Shown here: positions 13,027-23,476 of the stretch, in pieces
How the letters are laid out: each line of letters starts with the position of its first letter
Numbering within the stretch: the stretch's first letter is position 1
DNA from: Pseudophaeomoniella oleicola
Taxonomy: Eukaryota; Ascomycota; Eurotiomycetes; Phaeomoniellales; Phaeomoniellaceae
Direction of reading: 5' to 3'
DNA length: 64,000 nt
Assembly: GCA_003868215.1 (NCBI GenBank)
Contig: QWDQ01000016.1
Location: 310,001 to 374,000 of the forward strand
Notes under the pieces: model-generated
What the model saw: the letters and a program-made list of their open reading frames with translations, nothing else
Database searches by the model: none
Told to the model about the DNA's origin: nothing
Translations under genes and position numbers: made by a program

Positions 13027-13204
13027 TATATTGGTTGATGGTGGTGATTATTCACCCCAAAGTCCCCCAGCCAAATCCTCTCTATCTTCAATATATATCC
13101 AGTTAGGTATATACGTATATATTCCTCTTCAATATCCTAATTCCATCCATCCAATCCAATACCCATCTTATCGTCTCGTAGCAATCATCCCAAACCTGTA
13201 CCTG

Positions 13205-13236
13205 TCTACCTACCTACCTACCTACCTACCTACCAT
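13205..13236. repeat. Microsatellite (TACC)n
   Basis: About seven to eight uninterrupted TACC units just after the FAD oxidoreductase gene. The same word recurs in dispersed form through the window. Confidence 0.8.
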
Positions 13237-13393
13237 TTTGTGTGAGAGGGGGAATTTCGAGGGACTTGGAAACATTGGAGGAGGTTATATCTAATTGTTG
13301 ATTATCAGAAGTGACTGACAGATAGATAGATAAACGATGATGACTTTACCACATATTATAGGTATCCATCCATCCAGCATTCAAAAGAAAAGA

Positions 13394-13442
<49 letters not shown>
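13394..13442. repeat. Microsatellite (ATC)n
   Basis: About sixteen uninterrupted CAT/ATC triplets in the convergent spacer, outside any coding sequence. Confidence 0.9.
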
Positions 13443-13444
<2 letters not shown>

Positions 13445-13843
13445 TTTTAACATGCATGCCATTCCCTCCTCCTCCTCCTGCTGATATCACCTAGTCTCAT
13501 TATCTTTCTCTTTCACCAAGAAACTGTGTATATATATATTTCCAATTTTTCTACATATGTAGGTAGGTATATTAGTAGGTAGATAGATGGAGATTTTGAC
13601 AGTAGCTCATTTGATAATCCTACGTCAAAGTGGTAATTATGTAGGTAGGGATGTTGGTGGGTAATTAGTCTATATTATTTGATGAAGGAGAGGTTCAGAG
13701 AGTCAAGTATACTCTGAAGGTAGTAGTAGGATTACAGGTCAAATATGGGATCGCTGAGAAAGGATTCAGGAACCATCCCTTTCTCACTCTCCCTGGCGTT
13801 GGACGGACCTATAGCTGATGCAGTAGCAGCAGCAATTATGCTT

Positions 13844-16226
13844 CTAGTGCTCGTCTGAAATCGGTTGCTCGTCTCCACTTCCATGATGAACAGACTTCTC
13901 CTGAGGGACCGGTTCTTTGGTAGAAGAACCATTTTCGAGGTCAGATCTGCCGCCGGCGTCGGTGCTGTCGTCAGTTGCGACCGTGTTATCTGCCTCGGAT
14001 TTCTTGTAGATTTGTCGAGACACGTGGCTGGTGAAGAGGTGGTCGTAGCTGCGGAGTGAGATGCAGGCGATGAGACCGACGATGCCGACGGCCACGGCCG
14101 CGTAGTAGACGTATGCGTAAGCGGCAGCGTATCCGTTGGAGGTGGCGTCAGCGACGACGGAGGCGATATCGGGAGTCATACCCGGAACGGCTTGCAGTGC
14201 GGAAGCTGTACCAGCGGTGATGGCGGTAAACAACGCTGGAAGTGAAGATGCTGGAAGACCGGCATTAAGGGCGGCAGGCGTGACATGCTTGACGATTTCA
14301 GGGCTCGCCTTGGAATTTAAAATGGCGACGAATACGGCAGTCATGATCGAACCGACGGATGCTCGTAGACAGAACACGATTGCTTCATCAAGGTCAGATC
14401 ACAGGTTGGACGAAGCAGAGGAAAGAATACTCACTAAAAGCGGTTCCGAGATCAGCATCGTTAGACTCCAGTTGTACGAGAATACCAGGAATTATCTCAA
14501 GGATACCGGCTGCGTAGGTGGTAAGGAAGGAGAAAGCAGCACTTTGACCAAAGTTTGAAGAATTGCACGACGCTAGTCCACCCACGAAAGCGACATTGAC
14601 TGCCATGAGTAGAGTAACCATGAATCGAGTGCGTTTGATAATCCCAAACAGCGGACCAAGAGTGATGATACCACCCCAAGTACCGAAAGCGATCGTTGTC
14701 TTCACAAAGTCAGCAACATTCTGGTCAAATGAAGATGACATCCCATACCGATAGCCATGCAGTAGACTGCCAACTTGTTGCTCGTGCCGAATAGATTGCG
14801 GTAACCTCTGTCGCAAATGATTAGCATTGGTCATCGATATCAGAACAATACTTACGGGAAGGCCATATGATACTTAAAGCAATGTATGTGGTTCCACTGA
14901 CGGCCGCGATCACATTTAAGCAGAGAAAGCCGCGGAGATCTTTGAAAAGATGCATGGGCACCAATGGATTCGGATGGTGGGAGTAGATTTCTTACCCCGT
15001 CAGCTTGTTCATCAACACCTGACGCAGAAATAACATACCCCAGAAGACGAAGGCAACAATGCACACGCCACCACTGATGATCAGGCCAAGGATTCTCCCC
15101 GACGTCCATGGTAACGGTTGACCACCTAAGCCACGTTAGATCACTGTTCCAACCCAAAAGTCGCTGATAACAAACCCCAGGAGACACCGAGCAGGAACAA
15201 GCAGAGCCCTGCGACCAATAAGAGGATTCCAACGAAATCGATGCGCTTGACTTCTTGCATGACGGTCCGATCGCGACCATGCAGTTGTTCGAAGCTAGGT
15301 GGTCGGTAAAATAGGACTTGAAGGACGATAGCAACCGCCATAATAATGATGTAAATATAGTAGATCCATCTGTTTGGTTAGTATAGCGTCCTTGAGAATG
15401 GTGAGACCACACACCTCCAAGTTGCGGTATGAACCAGCATGGCACCTGTATACCGTCAGCAATTTTGTATCATCATTATCTGCGGCAGTCCATCTTACCG
15501 AGGTAAGCCCCGAATCCAGTAGGTATCATACTAGGGAAGACGCAGAACGCAACACCCAGGAACTTGTACTTGTTTGGGCAGATCTCTCCAACAGTCAAGC
15601 TGTAGCAAGTATGCACACCAGCTCCAAGCCCAAGAAGGACCTACAGAAATGTTAAAACTGGGGCGACATATGGGTGATGGTTGGGATACTCACATTTGCC
15701 CCGACCAATACGTTCATAGTCTGTGCGGTGCAAGCAACGATACCTGTATTATGGTCATTCCAATGATAATTTTGCGCAAGCAGTAACAGACTTACCTCCG
15801 ATGAGACCTATCACGGAGGCTCCGATAAGGAACCACCTTCTTCCAAACTTGTCCGACAATCTTCCGAACAGGATGACACTGATGGCCGAGCATACCGACC
15901 AGATAATTGAGAACAATGTATCATTGGGAGTAGGACCTGACTGCGTTAGCATCCGTCCCTTTTTTGCAACTGGTGTCCTTACCGATATCTGCATTGATAG
16001 CGGTCAAGACTGCAGCTGCAGGAGAGAAGCCCCAGTAAGTAGCAAGAGTGGACAAGCTGACACCAAGGACACTGAACACAAGACGAGTACTGAGGAAATA
16101 TCCATGTTCAAGCTCTTGCTGTTCTATGGCCAGGGCATCGGCATGCTTGATATCAGCTAAGGTATCAGCATTGGCGTGAGAAAGCTCTAGCTGCTGGAGT
16201 TTGGTCTCGGTCGTCGGTGCCTCCAT
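13844..16226 (-). CDS. MFS transporter, TRI12-like (trichothecene/siderophore efflux type, DHA2)
   Basis: A 14-TM proton antiporter of the fungal trichothecene-efflux family (PF06609 type). Eleven minus-strand exons were resolved: 16226-15983, 15936-15796, 15743-15694, 15640-15499, 15445-15415, 15369-15176, 15125-15039, 14990-14856, 14807-14749, 14699-14435 and 14382-13844, giving 628 aa. Family marks are WGFSPAAAVLTAINADIG, GRLSDKFGRRWFLIG (motif A) early on, AGLCLFLLGVSWG before the central helices, and C-terminal GLPASSLPALF followed by a Ser/Glu-rich tail. Every junction keeps frame and preserves the family layout. Three introns (before exons 8, 10 and 11) end in AAG instead of CAG/TAG. 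The gene converges on the FAD oxidoreductase. Members export toxins or siderophores or give self-protection, and the cargo here is unknown. Confidence 0.87.
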
Positions 16227-17920
16227 GCTGACGGTGTTGGGAGAAGGTCGGAGGGAGATGAACGTTTTGGAAAGAAGGGCATGGGGAGCTATATGCGTTC
16301 TTATACGCTAAGGAAGCCTCCTGCGCCAATCGCCTCCCTTTTGAATCTACATTCAAAATCTTGCCACGTGCGGATATGATCGGTAGAAGATCCCATTGCG
16401 GCTGTATCTCTTATGGCACCGCGATCACTTCCACACTGTAATGCGAAGCCAAAGATAGGGAGTAGAAATATCCTGAGTCATAAAATTGTCTTCGCTAGAC
16501 ACGGGGAAGAGTACGAGGTATCCATTCCTGCTGCTGCTAGAGCGCAAAGGAGAAAAGGACGATATTCATGTTACAGGGAAGGTGTTGATTCCAGATCCTT
16601 CCGGTTAGGCACCTCGGGGTGACATGGGTCCCATGTAGCTCGTATCAAGGGCAATTTGCCTACAACTGACTGACAGGACTCTTATCGTGCTGATGGTGTT
16701 GGTGCTGGTGTGCATTCTCGGACAGAGGATGGATACCAGATTGTGCGCAACGAGGGAGATGGATGGACAGGTGATAGTGATTTGAGCATCAAAGTTTGAT
16801 GGTATGAAGTTGGCTGTCTTCAGCATCAAGGGTTGTGCACTGGGGTCGGAAGAGCGATTCCTTCGTGTGGAGGAGTGGCGCTGGAAGAAGTCAGGACTAG
16901 TAGACCAAGCTCGGTATGATACTATTCGGACTACTGCAAGAAGATACATAGTCGGTGGACCTGGTGCAGTGACTTCTATCGTAGTATCATCCTCCAACTC
17001 GAGCAACATTGTCTAAAAATGATATTATCGACAAGGATGTGGGATACTGGATACTGGATACTGCCGTTACAATTCCACTTTCCCTCCACCGCCAACAGCA
17101 TATGCTACATTCGGTTAGTGTGCGACAGGATCTACAATCTCGAAACTTGAACCGTTATCAACATCACGTTGTACCTTACTACTACTATTCCTACTAATCC
17201 TACTACTGCATTACTTAGTACTGCACCGAGATTGAAGATGAAGAGAAGGGATAATCTCGGCCAACGGGATATTGCTGTTGAGCATCCCCTCCTTTTACAT
17301 GGTCCTTATCTGCCAATCAAAGAGCAAAGTATCCCTATTGCCTTCGACTTGTACAAGGATCAATGCACCGGAACCTGCATGGTACAAGCCACTGGATCAA
17401 TTGACTGGAAAGCAATAGACTCGAGTGGCCAGCAACCTCGCAATTGAACCTTCTATCTAACTTAGCTATGTATCTAAGAAGTACCATGGCAACCGGATCC
17501 CTCCATTTCATCGATGCCTCCCTTACCACGTCTCTTCTCCCAGGTGATCTCCCAGATTTCAGTCAGGAAGGACGAAACGACTAACTCAAAGTAATCTGAC
17601 CGCTTCCATGTGATCAGCCACTCTTTCCGCAGGATCGCAGTGCATGCCGAGACTCGTGAAGAACAGGGGTCAGCTTCAGGGATCCTTGGTACTTGAAACC
17701 TGATACCTGATCCTTGACATGCCACGTTATCGAACGACAGGGTCTCGCGAAATGGGAATGGCGGGGTCTTGGATTTAACGACGCTGTTTCCCCTCCCAAT
17801 GTCCTTGGATCGAACCAACACTTCATTACTATCAGACCTTACTCTTCATCTCCTCTGCGAGATCATTTTAAGTATTCGTATTCAGGCCATCTCTATTTCA
17901 ATCTCGAGAAAAGAAAGAAC
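16227..17920. other. Divergent intergenic region
   Basis: 1.7 kb between the divergent TRI12-like and SCP2-PhyH genes. Open frames of 60-134 codons occur on both strands (for example minus 16605-17009), but none shows a domain or intron logic. The last 200 bases are probably the promoter and leader of the gene at 17921, since its frame stays open upstream to 17714 without family similarity. Confidence 0.45.
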
Positions 17921-19222
17921 ATGGCACCAGCGGCCACAAGTAATGGCGCCGCAAAGGCAGCCGCTCTGCCAATGATGAACGGCCGAAAAAAGCCAACTGC
18001 TCAGCAGACGGCCCTCCACCTCATCGAAGAGGCTTTACCCAAGATGGAAAGTCTCAAAGCGACACTGCAAATTGACCTTGGTCTGGAGGATGGGCCTGTC
18101 TTCCTCGATGCCAGGAAAGAGCCTAAATTGATCAAATCACTGCAGGGTGACGAACCTGACTGCAAGTTGAAGATCAAGCCAGAATACATCAAGGAATTTG
18201 TAGATGGCAATCTGGAACCGCGATATGGTCTCTTCAAGGACGGGTTCTTTGACGAAACCACTTTGCCTACGGGAAAGATTAGTGTGGCTGTCAAGTTTGC
18301 TGATTTCCTCTCCCCAATCAATCCGACTGATCCAAGAACGATGAACACCAAGGACGCACAATTACCCGTGCCCACCGAAGACATCGACCAGGTCAAGAAA
18401 GACATGAAGAAATGGGGTTATGGACTGGTCAAGAATGCTCTGAGTCCACAGGAAGTTAAGACTCTCAGGGAGGCTCTCCAACAACAAGCAGCCGGAGAGG
18501 CAAAGCACGGACTTGGCAAATTCGATGGAGGCCCGAATGCTCCTAATCAGCGTATCTGGACTTTGATCAACAAGGGCCGCGAGTTCCACGATCTGCTCGA
18601 AAATCCATTGATCGATGAGGTTGTTCCCGATTTCCTAGGCGACCATTTCCTCATTCATAGTTACACCGCCAACATTGCTCGCCCAGGAAATGTGCCAATG
18701 ATGGTCCATACTGATCAGGTGGCCATTCAGCCTCCAATGCGCAACATCGCTTTCGGAATGAACATTATGTGGTATCTGACCGATGTCACGGAGAAGAACG
18801 GTGGCACTCGTGTGTATCCGGGTAGTCACCTCGGCCCCATAGCCCCAGATGATCCGTTCACTATTGAAGGTACCGTCGCTGCAGAGGGTCCCGCAGGTAC
18901 TGCCCTTGTCTTCGAAAGTCGCCTTTGGCATGCCACCGGCCCAAACCAAGAAACCACGGGTGAAAGACCTGTTATATTGACCTTCTTTATGCGATCCTTT
19001 ATTCGACAACAAGAGAACAACTTCCTGTCCATCCGGCCGGAAGTTGAAGCTACAATGAGTGATCGCGTTCGCAAGATGCTGGGATATTGTACGACGGGGG
19101 CTTTGGGCGGTGTGGAAGGCGAGGTGAGGGAAGGGAACTTTGTGAAAAGACTACAGAATCCCACCGGGCCCTTCCGAGACACGCACCAAGCAACGCCATT
19201 TCGTCAGGACCTGAAGCACTAA
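17921..19222 (+). CDS. SCP2-like domain fused to phytanoyl-CoA dioxygenase (PhyH) domain
   Basis: A single-exon gene of 433 aa. Residues about 35-125 read as a sterol-carrier-protein-2 (SCP2) lipid-binding fold: EPDCKLKIKPEYIKEFVDG, then LEPRYGLFKDG and GKISVAVKFADFL. Residues about 150-390 are a 2-oxoglutarate/Fe(II) dioxygenase of the PhyH family. The metal triad is complete, with H263 and D265 in MVHTDQ and H337 in RLWHATG. R349 in GERPVIL is the likely 2-oxoglutarate anchor. I therefore expect hydroxylation of a lipid-like or acyl substrate presented by the SCP2 part. The C-terminus lacks an obvious peroxisomal SKL signal (it ends DLKH). Met at 17921 was chosen because the upstream open frame has no similarity and the family start is Ala/Lys-rich. 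Confidence 0.87.
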   Translation: MAPAATSNGAAKAAALPMMNGRKKPTAQQTALHLIEEALPKMESLKATLQIDLGLEDGPVFLDARKEPKLIKSLQGDEPDCKLKIKPEYIKEFVDGNLEPRYGLFKDGFFDETTLPTGKISVAVKFADFLSPINPTDPRTMNTKDAQLPVPTEDIDQVKKDMKKWGYGLVKNALSPQEVKTLREALQQQAAGEAKHGLGKFDGGPNAPNQRIWTLINKGREFHDLLENPLIDEVVPDFLGDHFLIHSYTANIARPGNVPMMVHTDQVAIQPPMRNIAFGMNIMWYLTDVTEKNGGTRVYPGSHLGPIAPDDPFTIEGTVAAEGPAGTALVFESRLWHATGPNQETTGERPVILTFFMRSFIRQQENNFLSIRPEVEATMSDRVRKMLGYCTTGALGGVEGEVREGNFVKRLQNPTGPFRDTHQATPFRQDLKH

Positions 19223-19779
19223 TGCATTTTGCCGACAGCGATGGCGTATCAGAAAGGTCAGTGGGATACAAAGTCTTCCGGGTTAATAAATTCAGCAATT
19301 CAAATGGAAAATCTCTTATCATCAAACCGAAACGTTTGTCTTCGCATTGAAAGGCAAGGTTTCCACCAGCCCACTATTTTCTCAAGGCTCATTACTGCAC
19401 TTATCCTGGTTCATAATTCGAGCTTCTGAGTCTCTACGAGTGACGAGATGAAGACTACTAGATTGATTAACAGTGACGCAGTATCCCTGCATCTAAGTTC
19501 ATAGGCACCCCCATCTGCAGGCGATAGATAGTAGATAGGCCTAATTTGCAGCACTCCGCACAGAGTGGAAGCCAATCAGGAATGAAATCGATGATGTTAA
19601 CCAGTAAGCAAGTCGCGATACAGGAAGGGAATCCGTGAACGGCCATATTCTTTGGCGGTGGGTACCTACACACCTACACCTTTTTAGTCTTATTTGGCGG
19701 AAATGGCGTTTTAAGGGCGGGAGAAGGGCTTTCAGAGAGAGGATCACTGCGATTGAAAATCTTGCCTAACTATCTCTTA

Positions 19780-19803
19780 GTCGTCGTCGTCGTCGTCGTC
19801 GAA
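19780..19803. repeat. Microsatellite (GTC)n
   Basis: Seven to eight GTC triplets in non-coding sequence. Confidence 0.75.
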
Positions 19804-20164
19804 AGCCTGATACTGAAATGGGCATGTCAATAGATCCTCCTTCCTTCTCCATTCTGCAATACGATAAATGGATGGATGAGTGGGTGGTTATGGACCAAGC
19901 CACCGCCACGATGTTGCTACATACCTACGAACTTCTGATACTGCCAACGCAAATAATTTCGATACGGGAACTACAAGAGGATAAAACGGACGAGGGGAGG
20001 TGGATCCTACGGCTTTGATGCTTAGCGCTTCCGGCAACAACGAAGAAGCTCTTTATCTGCTCGAGGCACGGAATAATCTCGTAATGTCGTACATCTCAAG
20101 GGCCAATCTAGAATCCTGGGAGCTGAGCAAGATGTGGCTTAGTCACTATGGTGGTGAGCACTAG

Positions 20165-20205
20165 CCGGGGGGAGGGAGGAGGGAGGAGGAGGAGAAGGGG
20201 AGAGA
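20165..20205. repeat. G-rich purine tract
   Basis: Successive runs of G separated by single A or GA bases on the plus strand. At least four G-runs of three or more are present, so a G-quadruplex is possible on this strand. This is read by eye only. Confidence 0.55.
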
Positions 20206-20244
20206 CGGAGAACTTTCCGATTTCCGCTCAAGATGTTGAACCAG

Positions 20245-20345
20245 ATGTAGTACTACTACGTAGTAGGTAGGAGTAACACAGTAGCAGCATAGTACTACGT
20301 ATTAGTACTATGAAGTACGTAGTAATACGTAGTAATATCATGAAT
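20245..20345. repeat. Cluster of TACGTA / TAGTAC palindromic words
   Basis: Many overlapping short self-complementary words (TAGTACTA, TACGTA, TAGTACTACGTA) within about 100 bp. They could form alternative hairpins. No gene overlaps them. Confidence 0.6.
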
Positions 20346-21580
20346 CATGATTTCAACGCTCTAAGAAGATGTAGCAACGTGATTGGTCATTTGATGATAG
20401 TAGTGGAGAAACGTCGGAGTGGATTCCGGGACGGGATCAGCAAGTGGACAAGTATCCCGTATATATGCCGAACGTAGTTGTTGTTAGTACGTTAGTAGCA
20501 GTAAATCGACACGGCAGGGATGATTGTTAGTGGCTGTTGCAAGCGCGCGGACCAACTCCTGGTTAAAGTAATTTTATCCTGCTAGATCCGTGCCTTTATT
20601 CGTCGTCAGATCCTAGCACTGCTATCACTACCGTGGTAATAGTACTACGGTATGTGCAGATGTACTATGGCACTAAATTAGCAGGCTGCTGTGGATATGG
20701 AGCGAACCGTCAATCATCTACCGTAGATGGTAACGATTCCGACTAAGCATTCCAACTCAGATATCCGAACCCGTAGCGCATTGAGTAGCCTGCGGGAACC
20801 GTTTCAGATGTTCATGGATGGGATATTGAAGCGCCAATCAGAGAATCTCATCAGGTTATTGAACCGCGACACGGAAATGCACTCTGCATCCCCAACGTCT
20901 CCAATCTTCTTTGTTCGCACGTTATTCGTTATTCGACGACCACTTACCAGATTTGGCTCACCGCCCTATTACGCCTCACTGCCCACCTCACTGTCTACCT
21001 TACCTAGGTACCTAGCCTCAGTTGGCCATGCATGGATTTCATGGGCTACATTCTGCCTTGGATGGCACGTACAATGTAGTACGTTGTCTGTCTACCAGAC
21101 CAAACCAGCAGAATTAGTAACTGCATGTAGTATCTGTCGCTCCACACAGCAGAAACAAGCATCTTAGCAGTCAGAATACCTACCGAGCCGTCAGTGTTGA
21201 GGCATAGCCAGAATCATGGCGCTCTGGGATCTGCCTGTTCCAGGCTCAAGAGCTCCTAGGTGGTCTACTTGTTAAGCTTCACAGAGAACCTGTTCAATGA
21301 TTGCCAACATCTGTGGCAACTAAGAGGAGGCTCTTGGTAATGAGCATCGCACTACCGGCCATTTCACACTAGAGTCACTTCAACCAATCAGCTACACAAT
21401 GAACCTGATACCAGGTTTTGAGGGGATCGACTGGATATGCTACGGCTCCTGGAAAACCCTGCTAACCGTTCCCGATTTCATGCGTTCAATAATGCTATCA
21501 TAGACTCGAGTCCATAATGGACCGGAAACCCAAATTGCTTCGATGGAGCGAAAGAGATAGTGGGCTATAATTGACAAAAA

Positions 21581-21600
21581 GGTACCTAGGTACCTAGGTG
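21581..21600. repeat. CCTAGGTACC palindromic repeat
   Basis: Two direct copies of GGTACCTAGG overlap to make a 16-bp perfect palindrome at 21584-21599. The same GGTACCTA word is scattered elsewhere in the window, including in the inverted repeat near 32148. Confidence 0.7.
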
Positions 21601-22072
21601 CTCAAGTGGAGTGTTGGTAAGCTAGTCTGCAGGCACAACCAGATCTATGCAGCGACTACTCGTGCCATAGTGCAGTCCCTGGAATCCTTTCAATGCCGAT
21701 CGTCAACGTCTGTGGCAAGCTTTCAGATACTACGAGTTCAGGATTTTGTTGGTAACATAGTTTGTTTCATATGGGCTAGATATCGTCCAGGATTTAGTCG
21801 TGGCAAAGCAGATTGGTGTCGAGAAGTCGAGGTCCGGAACTTTGACTGCTGCCAGTTCCTATCCCAATCTGATCTTCAGGCCTTATTGCTCATTAGGGGG
21901 TTTGGAGAGAAAGGAAGATCCCCTTGATACAGTGGCAGATGCTTCCTGGGGTCGGTGTCGTTGCTCCAGATATTGAGACTGTGAACTCATAATAAGAAGA
22001 ACATCTGGTCAACACCGAACAGAATAGATTTCCCTAGCGGAACTGCAAGTCTTTTTTCTCTCTCTCAACATC

Positions 22073-23476
22073 ATGGCGTTCGAAGTCGAGGGTCAGGCTC
22101 TGAGCCTTCTCGTTGTCACGCTTGTATTTCTTATTCTCTCTTGGATCGTCGTTGGCATGCGCATTTGGGCCAGAGTATATATCAAAGGATTCGGGTTGGA
22201 TGATCATTTCATGATTGCTGGTCTGGTTCGTTTAGCCCTCGACGCTGAGCCTGGAACATTATTGACCGATGAGCAAAAAATCTATAGGCATTGTTCACTG
22301 TGTGTGCAGTCACCACCAGCTTATCCTGTTTCACGGGCGTCGGCACTCATGCAGACAAATTGGATCCCCAGACGATGATACAGGGCAAGAAGGTAGAACG
22401 CTCTGCAAAACCTCTCAGCCTCACATTTTTACTAAAGATACATTGCAGTGGTTCACTTTTTTCCAACTTTTCTACGCCCTTTCCACCATTGCCATCAAAT
22501 GTGCCATCTGCCTGGCTCTCCTCCGGATCGTGAATCGACCAATCTACCAATACCCTCTCTATTTTTGCATGTTTCTCGCCACCCTGTCTACTACCATTGG
22601 ATTTTTCACCATCCTGCTGTGGTGCAGACCGATTTCTGCCAACTGGGACCCGAGTACGGGGACTTGTGCCAATCCAAGCATTGTCACCAACATGAGTTTC
22701 TTCATTTCGGCCTCGGGCATCTTGACCGACTGGACGTGTGCCATTCTCCCCGTTTTTGTTCTCTGGGAGATCCAGTTGAACAGGCGAACCAAGATAACGG
22801 TCATATTCATTCTCGCCCTTGGTGTCGTGTAAGCCAAAGAACTTGTATATTCTGTGACAGAGACGGCAACTTACTGACTTACCCCTCAAACAGTGCCAGT
22901 ATCTCCACCATTGTTCGCCTAAAATTTCTCTTGAACTACAACAACCCAAACGATTACCTGTTCGGTGTCGCCAACATTGCCCTCTGGTCAATCATCGAGA
23001 TCGGCAGCGGCCTCATCGCCGGTTCCATGGCCACCCTCCGCCCCTTACTTCGCTTCGTCCCCTTCATGGCCTCCAGCCGCAACCGGTCGACCAACAACCC
23101 ATCATCCGGCCGCGTCGGCGGGCCCAGCGGCTACGGAAACTCCCGTTCCTACAAACTCGACACGTTCAAAAACAGCGGAGCGGGCGTCGGCCATCCCAAT
23201 TCCCGCTACCGCACCTTAAACGAAAGCAGCAACAAAACGCTCAACGAAGAAGAACGCAACATCGACGACGGCGACGGCGACAGCGGACGACACATTCTCA
23301 AGGAGACCGAGGTCACGATCACGTCGGATGAAGTGTTAACCAATTCCGGGCCGCATACTGGTCATAACGTCACGGCTTATGCATCGAACCCGATGGACGA
23401 ACCGGATAATCTACCGGGTGTCGTGTTCGATCCCGAACGTGGACACCATCATCATGTACACAACAACTTCCGCTGA
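22073..23476 (+). CDS. Integral membrane protein, fungal rhodopsin-like / PTH11-type 7-TM
   Basis: A seven-helix membrane protein of the fungal rhodopsin-like domain (PF20684 type), the group that includes PTH11-related putative receptors without a CFEM domain. Four exons (22073-22225, 22288-22392, 22449-22828, 22894-23476) give 406 aa. Visible marks are the first helix (LLVVTLVFLILSWIVVGMR), the DDHFMIAGL motif, FYALSTIAIKCAICLALLRI, the LLWCRPISANWDPSTGTC segment with its conserved W/C, and SIIEIGSGLIAGSMATLRPL. A basic, Asn/Ser-rich cytosolic tail (about residues 290-406) ends in a His-rich GHHHHVHNNFR. The ligand and role are unknown. Related proteins sense surfaces or nutrients in some plant pathogens, but this cannot be assumed here. 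Confidence 0.87.

Larger units (their letters stand above)
13027..13843. other. Convergent spacer rich in simple repeats
   Basis: Separates the FAD oxidoreductase from the TRI12-like pump, which converge here. It holds TACC and ATC microsatellites, GATA-rich and TAGGTAGG words and ATATATAT stretches. Its short open frames are repeat artefacts. Confidence 0.55.
19223..22072. other. Long gene-free region
   Basis: 2.85 kb without a gene I can support. The best frame (plus, 20727-21167, 146 codons) has no recognisable domain. It contains a GTC microsatellite near 19780, a G-rich tract near 20165-20205, a cluster of TACGTA/TAGTAC words at 20245-20345 and a CCTAGGTACC palindrome near 21581. The last 100 bases (TCTCTCTCTC) look like a promoter/leader for the gene at 22073. 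Confidence 0.5.

Noticed and set aside
16605-17009. 134-codon minus-strand frame in the divergent spacer
   Set aside because: No recognisable domain, no splice context and no conserved motif.
20727-21167. 146-codon plus-strand frame in the long gene-free region
   Set aside because: No domain, low plausibility of composition, and no promoter-like or intron features around it.
22347-22991. 214-codon minus-strand frame across the rhodopsin-like gene
   Set aside because: Antisense shadow of exons 2-4. Its composition is highly charged and without any family pattern.
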